Origin: Roseburia_D sp964388945
Lineage (GTDB): Bacteria; Bacillota; Clostridia; Lachnospirales; Lachnospiraceae
Direction of reading: 5' to 3'
DNA: 21,827 nucleotides
NCBI GenBank assembly: GCA_964388945.1
Contig: CAYMCM010000039.1
Location: forward strand, 1-21,827
Shown: one piece after another, positions 15,901-21,827 of the stretch
How the letters are laid out: every line of letters begins with the position of its first letter
Numbering within the stretch: position 1 is the stretch's first letter
The notes under the pieces: generated by a model
Told to the model about the DNA's origin: nothing
The model's database searches: none
Seen by the model: the letters and a program-made list of their open reading frames with translations, nothing else
Program-made: the position numbers and the translations under genes

Positions 15901-16116
15901 CGTTGCATCGAGTACGCTCGCCTGTGCCATCACATCTGCAACGGTTCCCTTTCCTTCCTCAGCAGGATTCCCATAGGTCACCTGCGTTGCTTTTTTCTCT
16001 TTTTGAAAGAAATCTGAAATCGCATCTGCACCTGCCTCTGCTCCCTGTACTTTTCCTTTTATCTCCATTCCCTCATTCTGGGTCACATCAAAAACTTTAG
16101 ATTTTTCAATTCTCAT
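12997..16116 (-). CDS. large repeat protein with FliK-like C-terminal domain
   Basis: 1039 residues, with no signal peptide or membrane segment, predominantly helical. A degenerate motif of about 13-16 residues, roughly [LMI]-x3-[GND]-[LIV]-x-[LVI]-[TP]-x2-[NT]-[LI], recurs at least eleven times. Copies begin near 155, 191, 235, 253, 332, 402, 432, 540, 578, 654 and 781. Residues about 895-1000 resemble the FliK C-terminal hook-length domain (Flg_hook): ITFETDNLGKVAAEL, a strand pair, TTEFLKAHADALQEAV, then TDISF. I believe the protein belongs to a Lachnospiraceae DUF (6240 from memory). The start is ATG at 16116 with GGAGG six to seven bases ahead; an in-frame TTG at 16152 is unsupported. 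A sigma-D-like promoter and adjacency to flagellin suggest a late flagellar role, perhaps export or length control. Function is unproven. Confidence 0.75.
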   Translation of the reverse strand: MRIEKSKVFDVTQNEGMEIKGKVQGAEAGADAISDFFQKEKKATQVTYGNPAEEGKGTVADVMAQASVLDATLMKNEMLFSGNSATTKDCVGIGEDGFSLCGTDVETIVTETDKMKMQLAKAGVDVSCMGDGLSEEVLAEMTGNPALAAQIANSLTQADLPVTEDNLTESMEAVSQTEGISGLSDGAMKYMLDNELPPTIENIYKAEYSGSASYSAPAGDADSYDAMRAQIESVIEKAGLPVNEETYKNAYFMLQNDIALTPENLSYLTELKVMDAPFDQQKVLDAITDAIAEGNRPKDAMLILGYSLKDQAENALKVVENATEQDVETVVISGLELNIRNLAWAQKQNAFQSAQGNKADQVNTAEIVIPAEMGDLDIALVTAKRKLEETRLTMTAQANYSLLKQGISIDTVPLAELVDELKNVENTYYKNLLEQGGTPATTENIRVFADTEEVVGSLKTMPAYTLGIKDADLYTLQRLHDAGSVLEQSMKRANESYETLMTAPRKDLGDTIQKAFRNVDDILADLGLETSESNERAVRILAYNNLDITETSIAQMKEADAEVQRAFGNLSPAVVREMIKKGINPLDMDLAELNRTAEEIKNSLDDGGSERFSEYLWKLENNNEISQEERDAYIGIYRLLNQVEKTDGAVIGALVEQGAEVTMRNLLTGVRSLKHQNMDVTVDDTFGELSKLTGNDNSITAQIEKAYQTGCAKLAKDLLSPEAVRLAVKESGWEDLTPEQLLEQLRNVSGEVPEEETESYVRQQQADVAACMKASDEVYQMLADYDVPNTVYNVLAAQEYMENRNGAFRKLFLSSDTERDTNTDLEAAKAEMIQKYGEAVKTPEEMKKAQEELEKRAASVMDTMLVENANVTSMKVKEMKLMRTQIELGGILAKNETYAIPVLIQNEITSVHLRIVRGEAEKGLVNITFETDNLGKVAAELKASGDTVSGYIASDTEETTEFLKAHADALQEAVTSGLSGDGEAGAVTDISFVTSKNLDLDRFMRKEAVKQEGEKELSKVQTTTLYTIARKFLEVAKSL

Positions 16117-16165
16117 TTTTTGCCTCCGCGTCTTTTCTTCCGTACTACGCAATATACTAATATTT

Positions 16166-16193
16166 ATGTCGGTGAAAATGGTAAAAAACTTTA
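16166..16193 (-). promoter_or_regulatory. sigma-D-like promoter of the large FliK-like gene
   Basis: On the minus strand TAAAGTTT (from 16193) is followed after a 16-base spacer from TAAA by ACCGACAT (16173-16166). This is two mismatches and one spacer base away from TAAA-N15-GCCGATAT. The GTTT after TAAA also matches the enteric sigma-28 consensus. Transcription would start near 16159, leaving about 43 bases of leader. Confidence 0.5.
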
Positions 16194-16212
16194 GACTTTC
16201 CCAGTAATTACC

Positions 16213-16249
16213 AAAAAGGAAGGCTCTTTTTTAAGAGACCTTCCTTTTT
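16213..16249. terminator. strong, probably bidirectional terminator after glgB
   Basis: AAAAAGGAAGG-CTCTT (16213-16228) pairs with AAGAG-A-CCTTCCTTTTT (16233-16249) around a TTTT loop, leaving one bulged A. On the minus strand the stem lies 20 bases past the glgB stop and ends in a T run, so it ends the glgB transcript before the next promoter. The T tract on the other strand makes it able to work in both directions. Confidence 0.85.
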
Positions 16250-16268
16250 GTACATTCTTCATTTATTT

Positions 16269-18173
16269 TTATTTGTAGGAAAATACTGCCACACCATATG
16301 CCGGAAGCGGATATGCGATAGAATACTCCCTTCCGTCACACTCCAAATGCACTGCCTTGATCGAATTCGGGCGTTTTTCTCCCGAACCGCCAAATGCCGC
16401 TGCATCACTGTTCAGCATCAGTTTATAGGTACTCGCCTTTGGAACACCGACACGGTAATCATCCCGTGCCACCGGTGTGAAATTGCATACAAAAAGCAGA
16501 TTGTTCTTTCCGTCTTTGCTCTTCCGGACAAAACTAAAAATGCTCCGGTCTGCATCATTGGCATTGATCCACTCAAAGCCGCCCCAGTCATGATCATTTT
16601 CATACATACACGGATTTCTCTTATACAGATGAAGCAGTGCTTTCACAAAATCCTGCAGATGTTTGTGCCGCGGATCATCCAGCAAATACCAGTCCAGTTC
16701 TCTCTCTTCGCTCCATTCTCTGCTCTGTCCGAAATCCTGTCCCATAAACAGAAGCTTCTTGCCCTGATGTCCCAGCATAAACGCATAGCCTACCATCAGA
16801 TTTTTGAATTTATCATCCTCTAATCCCGGCATTTTGTTTAACATTGAGCATTTTAAGTGTACTACCTCATCATGGGATAACACCAAAATATAGCGTTCAC
16901 TGCTGTTATAACTCATTGCAAAGGTCATCTTGTTATGGTTTCCTTTTCGGAAATACGGATCAAGCTTCATGTAATCTAAGAAGTCATGCATCCATCCCAT
17001 GTTCCATTTGTAACTGAAATTAAGCCCGCCTTTTTCTGCAGGTCCGGTCACCATCGGCCATGCAGTGGATTCTTCCGCGATCATGACCGTTCCGTGGTTT
17101 CTGCCTGTGATCAGTGTATTGATGTGACGGAAAAACTCGATTGCTTCCAGATTTTTGTTCTCGCCATACTGATTCGGCACCCACTGTCCCGGTTCCTTGC
17201 CATAATCCAGATAAAGCATGGATGCAACTGCATCTACCCGCAGTCCGTCCACATGATAATGCTCGATCCAAAGCAGTGCACTTCCGATCAGGAAATTCTT
17301 TACCTGCGCTTTTCCGTAATCAAAGATCTTTGTTCCCCATTCCGGATGCTCGCCTTTTCTTGGGTCTGCGTATTCATAGAGTGCTTCGCCGTCAAAATCC
17401 GCCAGACCGTGTGCATCCTTCGGAAAATGTGCCGGAACCCAGTCTAACAGCACTCCGATCTTGTTCTTATGCAGATAGTTCACCAGATACATAAAGTCTT
17501 CCGGTGTACCGTAACGTGAAGTCGGAGCAAAATATCCGGTCACCTGATAGCCCCAGGAGCCATCATACGGATACTCCGCGATCCCCATCAGTTCTACATG
17601 CGTATAGCCCATTTCCTTTACATATGCGGTCAGCGAATGTGCCAGATCGCGGTATGTGTAAAAGCCTTCGTCTTCCCTGCCCGGATGACGCATCCAGGAA
17701 CCCGGATGCACTTCATAGATCGTCATTGGCTTTGCATAAACATCTTTCACGGCAGCCCGCTCTTTCATCCACGCATCATCTGACCATTTAAAATGCATAA
17801 TATCGGCAATCGCAGACGCAGTTCCCGGTCTTTTTTCCGCATAATTTGCATACGGATCCGCCTTGTACAGCCTTCTGCCATCCGGCGTAACGATAAGGTA
17901 CTTATACAGTTCATTGCATTTTACCCCCGGAATAAAGCAGGCGTAGATCCCGGCTTCTTCCGGTTTTAACCGCTCCATTTCATTGGCATTCTCATCCCAT
18001 CCGTTAAACGTTCCTATGACGTATACCTGTGCCGCGTGCGGCGCCCACACCTGAAACAATACACCTTCTACGCCATCCTCTTCCGTCGGATGTGCCCCCA
18101 TCTGCTTATAGATCTCATAGTGTGTTCCCTGTCCGAAATAATACATATCCAGTTCTGAAAACTTACCCGTCAT
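16269..18173 (-). CDS. glgB: 1,4-alpha-glucan branching enzyme
   Basis: 634 residues, cytoplasmic. Forms alpha-1,6 branches in glycogen by cutting and transferring alpha-1,4 chains. An N-terminal CBM48-type module (about 35-115, VYVIGTFNGWD) precedes a GH13 barrel. The catalytic residues are visible: nucleophile Asp314 (GLRVDAVASM), acid/base Glu367 (MIAEEST) and transition-state Asp435 (LSHDEVVH). A GH13 C-terminal sandwich domain completes it. AGGGGG lies seven bases before the ATG. The gene begins only 19 bases after the stop of the upstream TPR/AAA gene, so the two are probably one transcript. No other glycogen gene is in this window. Length is normal and no key residue is missing. Confidence 0.97.
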   Translation of the reverse strand: MTGKFSELDMYYFGQGTHYEIYKQMGAHPTEEDGVEGVLFQVWAPHAAQVYVIGTFNGWDENANEMERLKPEEAGIYACFIPGVKCNELYKYLIVTPDGRRLYKADPYANYAEKRPGTASAIADIMHFKWSDDAWMKERAAVKDVYAKPMTIYEVHPGSWMRHPGREDEGFYTYRDLAHSLTAYVKEMGYTHVELMGIAEYPYDGSWGYQVTGYFAPTSRYGTPEDFMYLVNYLHKNKIGVLLDWVPAHFPKDAHGLADFDGEALYEYADPRKGEHPEWGTKIFDYGKAQVKNFLIGSALLWIEHYHVDGLRVDAVASMLYLDYGKEPGQWVPNQYGENKNLEAIEFFRHINTLITGRNHGTVMIAEESTAWPMVTGPAEKGGLNFSYKWNMGWMHDFLDYMKLDPYFRKGNHNKMTFAMSYNSSERYILVLSHDEVVHLKCSMLNKMPGLEDDKFKNLMVGYAFMLGHQGKKLLFMGQDFGQSREWSEERELDWYLLDDPRHKHLQDFVKALLHLYKRNPCMYENDHDWGGFEWINANDADRSIFSFVRKSKDGKNNLLFVCNFTPVARDDYRVGVPKASTYKLMLNSDAAAFGGSGEKRPNSIKAVHLECDGREYSIAYPLPAYGVAVFSYK

Positions 18174-18192
18174 ATAAAAACCCCCTTATCGC

Positions 18193-20769
18193 TTATTCGT
18201 CAAAATCTTTTTCGCGCAATGCGATATAATCATCTTCCGTATATCTTCGGGAAGTAATGATGTCAATCATTTTCTTAAAACCGACTTTTTCGGCTCTTGC
18301 TACCGCCTCATCCACGATTTCTTTTACCTCGGTGAGATTGGTCGGCTCATCGAGTCTTTGAATATTGCTGATCCGGTTGTAGAGTGCGAGCATTGCCATC
18401 TCATCAATATCATACCCAAGTTCATTCGCGTATACTTTCGCAAATGCGACAAGTTCATCACTCGTAAAGATCGGGATTTCGATCTTCTCCGTAAAGTTTT
18501 CCGCAAACTTTTCATCTCTGCCAAGCGCCTTGCGCAGTCCTTCTTTTGTATCTTCCATGATGATTAAAATATCACTTTCATCATTTTCCAGACAAAGCGC
18601 AAGACGTACCGCTGTTTCTCTTGAAATATCCCCGGCACTCTCGATGATCAGACATCCGCCTGCCACCTTGCGCAAAAGCATATTGATATCTTTCTGATTC
18701 AAAGACTTTCCTTCGATCTTTCCGATCCGTCCATTTGGTCTGCCTGTTTCTTTCTGAAGCGCCTTGATCAGGTTTGTCGCAAGAACCGTCTTTCCACTTC
18801 CACGGATACCCTGTATCAGGATATGCCCGAATCCCTTGCCTTTTTTAAGCGGTCTGCCGCATTTAAAAAGCGTTTCACTGATCTGTTCTTCCATTCCATT
18901 TACCGGAATAAAATAAGTAAACAGTTCCTTTATCTCCGGGGCAAGTTTTTTCGGTGCCTCTTTTTGCACCTCTTCTTCGGTTTCCTCCATTTCCGGTTCT
19001 TCGGCTTCTTCGTCCGTATATTCTGTCGCAAGTGCCTGTTCTAATTTCTGATGCATACCTTCCAGATCCGGCTCCACAGCTTCTGTTTCTACGGATTCTT
19101 CCGATTCATCAACGCCTTCATCCTCCGTCTGCGGTTCTTCCGCTTCTTCGGATTCCATCTCCTCCAAAACATCTTCTTCTGCATCCGGTTCTTCTTCGTT
19201 TTTTTCGAAATCGTCACTGGAATCTTCGTTAAGATTTTCACTAATCTCTTCATTGAAATCTTCGAAATCCCCATCGAAATCTTCATCGAAAAGATCATCA
19301 TCATGGAAAAATGTGCGTTTCATGAATTCCTCAAGACTCGGTATCCGCTTTGTCGGCTGCACCATCTTTCTTTTTAACTGTTCTTCTCTTGATTCTCTAG
19401 TCTCTTCTTTTTTCTGTTTTAAAATCTCATCAAGATCTTCTGTGGTATTTTTTACTTTCTCAATCTTCTGCTGCAGGATCTGATTCATATTCGCAACGAT
19501 CTGACCTGCCGTCTCTTCTTCGACCGTTGTTCCGCTCTGAAAAGAAGTGTGCGCCGCCTCAAGCTCCGGCACAATGTCTTTTAAGCGATCCATGATCTCT
19601 TCTGTCTCTTTTAAGGCTTTTTTTCTCGCCGCTTCGAGTCTGCGTTTTTCTGCCTCCTGCATGGCAGCTTCCGCCGCGCGTTTGGTCTTTTCCCATTCAC
19701 CGAGCACATCTGAGATACTCATCTGTCCGGTGATCTGCCGTTCGAGCATCGCCCGATCCGGGACATTTAAGTTCATCTGACCGCTCGGTTCCTCACCGAG
19801 CATCTCCTGAAAATTGATTTTTAACGAACCATCTATCTCCTCATCCGTCTCAATGTGTCCGTATTTTCTTTCCTGCCGTTCTCTTTCTTCCTGCGTCTCC
19901 TCACGCGGCATCTGAAGATACGGAATATCCTCGACCATTTTTTTGATGTTGTCCATGGTGTCGGAAACAGTTTCTTTCTCTGTTGCGTCCATGATCTGCT
20001 GCATACTCTTGGCAAGTTCCTTCTGCAGATTGATGGTATTGAATTTTTCTGTATTTGTCCTCACCTTTGGAATCTGCACTGTCTCGGAGACGATCTCTCC
20101 CGATGCAAGATCCTCATCCTGGCGAACTTCCATAATGCCTTCCCGCTCGATCTTTTCTCTGGTGATCGTACGGTATTTTTCTTCCTGCTGCGGTGTGAGC
20201 GGCTGATAAAGCATCTTCAGTTCGAGTGCTTTTTCCACGTAAATACCGTCTCCAAACCAGAGTACCAGTTCATCACAGGCATCGATACATTTGTCGCTCA
20301 TCCCTGCTCTATGATAGAGACTTGCCAGCTCAAATGCCCACTTTTCCGTATATTCCTGCTCTTTTAGCTCCTCTAATATTCCAATCTGTTCCGTGATGGG
20401 TTCTTCCTGCTCCCGGCTCAATTCGTAACGGAGTACATATTTTAAATTGTCATGCGGCGCGATTTCTACAAATTCTTCATAATAATCTTTCGCCTCATCA
20501 AAATTATGTGTATGTATCGCAAGTTCTGCCAGACGATAGATGATCGTTCTGCCGATCGGTGATCTGTCATATGCCATGAGCAGCACATCTCTGCTGTCCT
20601 CATAACGCTCCATATGACTATAGATCTCACTGGCAAGTACCAGAGAATTTACGTTTTTTACTTTTCTCCAGTTGATCGTGTCCGCAATCTCTTCTGCCTT
20701 CGCGTAATCTCCCTGTCCCACCAGACTTTTCATCTCGTCCAGCTTCAATTTATATTCATATTTATCCAA
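18193..20769 (-). CDS. TPR protein with acidic linker and degenerate AAA+ domain
   Basis: 858 residues, cytoplasmic. The N-terminal ~200 residues contain TPR-like helical repeats (YAKAEEIADTINW, YEDSRDVLLMAYDRSP, FDEAKDYYEEFVEIAP). The middle has coiled-coil stretches, and a very acidic segment runs from about 489 to 605. The C-terminal domain is AAA+ of the SpoVK/CbbX type, with Walker A GIRGSGKT (654-661). The Walker B region reads GGCLIIESAG (704-713) where the family has a GGVLFIDEA-like sequence, so the DE pair is replaced by ES. The usual RSRF arginine finger reads AENF. It may bind ATP but hydrolyse it poorly. The start is TTG at 20769, with GAGGTGA about eight bases ahead. It is transcribed just ahead of glgB. 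I do not recognise a named protein. Confidence 0.8.
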   Translation of the reverse strand: MDKYEYKLKLDEMKSLVGQGDYAKAEEIADTINWRKVKNVNSLVLASEIYSHMERYEDSRDVLLMAYDRSPIGRTIIYRLAELAIHTHNFDEAKDYYEEFVEIAPHDNLKYVLRYELSREQEEPITEQIGILEELKEQEYTEKWAFELASLYHRAGMSDKCIDACDELVLWFGDGIYVEKALELKMLYQPLTPQQEEKYRTITREKIEREGIMEVRQDEDLASGEIVSETVQIPKVRTNTEKFNTINLQKELAKSMQQIMDATEKETVSDTMDNIKKMVEDIPYLQMPREETQEERERQERKYGHIETDEEIDGSLKINFQEMLGEEPSGQMNLNVPDRAMLERQITGQMSISDVLGEWEKTKRAAEAAMQEAEKRRLEAARKKALKETEEIMDRLKDIVPELEAAHTSFQSGTTVEEETAGQIVANMNQILQQKIEKVKNTTEDLDEILKQKKEETRESREEQLKRKMVQPTKRIPSLEEFMKRTFFHDDDLFDEDFDGDFEDFNEEISENLNEDSSDDFEKNEEEPDAEEDVLEEMESEEAEEPQTEDEGVDESEESVETEAVEPDLEGMHQKLEQALATEYTDEEAEEPEMEETEEEVQKEAPKKLAPEIKELFTYFIPVNGMEEQISETLFKCGRPLKKGKGFGHILIQGIRGSGKTVLATNLIKALQKETGRPNGRIGKIEGKSLNQKDINMLLRKVAGGCLIIESAGDISRETAVRLALCLENDESDILIIMEDTKEGLRKALGRDEKFAENFTEKIEIPIFTSDELVAFAKVYANELGYDIDEMAMLALYNRISNIQRLDEPTNLTEVKEIVDEAVARAEKVGFKKMIDIITSRRYTEDDYIALREKDFDE

Positions 20770-20843
20770 AATATGTCACCTCAAAAATCTGCTATTCAAC
20801 CAGAAAATACCATATGGCGAAAGTACCCCTGATTATTGATTTC

Positions 20844-20872
20844 AGTGTAACATAACAGGTGCCTTCTGTCAA
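20844..20872 (-). promoter_or_regulatory. sigma-A promoter of the TPR/AAA-glgB unit
   Basis: On the minus strand a consensus TTGACA (20872-20867) and TACACT (20849-20844) are separated by 17 bases, with TG just before the -10 (extended -10). Transcription would begin near 20837, about 68 bases before the TTG start. Confidence 0.75.
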
Positions 20873-20918
20873 AAACAACTATACCTGAATACGACAAAAT
20901 TTCCGTCTTTTTTATCCG

Positions 20919-20956
20919 CAAAAAAAGATGAAAGCCCTATTCGGCTTTCATCTTTT
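20919..20956 (-). terminator. terminator hairpin containing the stop of the AI-2E family gene
   Basis: AAAAGATGAAAGCC and its exact complement form a 14-bp stem around a 6-base loop (20923-20956). A T run follows on the minus strand. The loop carries the TAG stop, so the last codons form one arm of the terminator. Confidence 0.85.
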
Positions 20957-21827
20957 CATTGTCCGATGTTTCTTTCTCGTTTTCTTTGTAATTCATTACA
21001 TTCGTCCGGGTATCGATATCCACCAGCATGATGTAATCGTCCGTCTCATCCGGCAGACTTCTTTTCCGAAGAAAATAATTAACCGTGTTGCTCACAATGT
21101 AATAGATCACCGCAAAGGTCGGCACTCCGAGGATCATCCCAGGCACTCCAAACATTCCGCCTCCGATCAAAATGGCAAATACCACCCAGAACGAAGACAG
21201 TCCTGTTGAATCTCCAAGGATCTTCGGGCCTAAGATATTTCCGTCAAACTGCTGCAGAATAATGATAAAGATCAAGAAGTAAAGTCCCTGCAGCGGACTT
21301 GCAAGTACGATGATAATAAAACTAGGAATTGCTCCGATATATGGGCCGAAAAACGGGATCACATTCGTCACACCAACGATCACGGATACCAGGATCGTAT
21401 ACGGCATATCCAAGATCAGAAGCCCCACATAGCAGAGCACACCGATGATCGCCGAATCCAGAATCTTTCCCGTGATAAATCCGCCGAAGATCTGGTTGCT
21501 CTTACGCACGGTTTTTATGATAATGTTGCCGCGCTCCGGTTTAAAGATTGCATAAATGATCTTTTTCGACTGACCGACAAATTTTTCTTTCTCCATCAGT
21601 ACATAGACCGAAATGATGAGTCCGATGATCGTATTGAACAAAAGCTTTACAACGGAGATCACGCCGCTTGTAATCGATGCCAGATATGTCGTTGCCTGCG
21701 GCAGAACCTCTGTCTGCACCCAGTTCTCAAAAAAGCTGGTCGTTCGGCCAAGCGTATCATTCATAAATGCCGCTGTCTCTTTGTCACCCTTAAACTGCGT
21801 ATCGATCCATTTGGAAAGCTGATCCAC
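20937..21827 (-). CDS. AI-2E family transporter, C-terminal part
   Basis: Partial: 296 residues are visible and the 5' end lies beyond the window. Multiple membrane helices and the conserved segments GFITGKILDSAIIG, VTNVIPFFGPYIGAIPS and ILGPKILGDSTGLSSFWV identify the AI-2E (PF01594, PerM/TqsA/YtvI) family. Family members include exporters proposed for autoinducer-2 and sodium/proton antiporters, so the substrate cannot be fixed from sequence. The short cytoplasmic tail after the last helix is charged. The gene is followed by a terminator that overlaps its last codons, so it is separated from the downstream TPR/AAA unit. Confidence 0.92.
   Translation of the reverse strand: MDQLSKWIDTQFKGDKETAAFMNDTLGRTTSFFENWVQTEVLPQATTYLASITSGVISVVKLLFNTIIGLIISVYVLMEKEKFVGQSKKIIYAIFKPERGNIIIKTVRKSNQIFGGFITGKILDSAIIGVLCYVGLLILDMPYTILVSVIVGVTNVIPFFGPYIGAIPSFIIIVLASPLQGLYFLIFIIILQQFDGNILGPKILGDSTGLSSFWVVFAILIGGGMFGVPGMILGVPTFAVIYYIVSNTVNYFLRKRSLPDETDDYIMLVDIDTRTNVMNYKENEKETSDNEKMKAE

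Overview
The window looks like chromosomal DNA from a motile, endospore-lineage member of the Lachnospiraceae, close to Roseburia/Agathobacter. This rests on family resemblance of the proteins, mid-range G+C by eye, GGAGG-type ribosome sites, frequent GTG/TTG starts, and the combination of flagellin, BofA, a Gram-positive type Tad pilus locus and a DUF6382-FHA protein. No database search was possible. All genes but one (yaaL) are on the minus strand. No gene-free stretch exceeds about 300 bases, and I see no tRNA, rRNA, CRISPR array or insertion sequence.

Region A (about 10300 down to 1172, minus strand) is a complete Tad (tight adherence, type IVb pilus) operon behind a good sigma-A promoter (TGTACA-17-TATAAT). 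The order is prepilin peptidase TadV, TadZ-like localisation protein, TadA ATPase, TadB and TadC platform proteins, the small Flp1 pilin, a DUF5702 TadG-like protein, a TadE-like pseudopilin with two Cys/His motifs, a second short prepilin peptidase, a small TadE-like pseudopilin and a DUF6382-FHA protein. Stops and starts overlap or nearly touch at most junctions, which points to translational coupling. A rhomboid protease gene with its own promoter (TTGACA-17-TATTGT) follows.

Region B (10355-11012) holds bofA (minus) and yaaL (plus), divergently arranged. yaaL has its own sigma-A promoter. Its last 34 bases overlap the end of fliS tail to tail, over a perfect hairpin.

Region C (10979-16193, minus) is a late-flagellar block. 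A 1039-residue repeat protein with a FliK-like C-terminal domain sits behind a sigma-D-like promoter. Flagellin follows, behind an exact TAAA-N15-GCCGATAT sigma-D promoter, and then the FliS chaperone. The large protein is the least explained gene here and the best candidate for something undescribed.

Region D (16213-20872, minus) is a two-gene unit behind TTGACA-17-TACACT: a TPR protein with a long acidic linker and a degenerate AAA+ domain, then glgB (glycogen branching enzyme), closed by a strong terminator. Region E (20923-21827) is the C-terminal part of an AI-2E family membrane protein, cut by the window edge, with a terminator hairpin that includes its stop codon.
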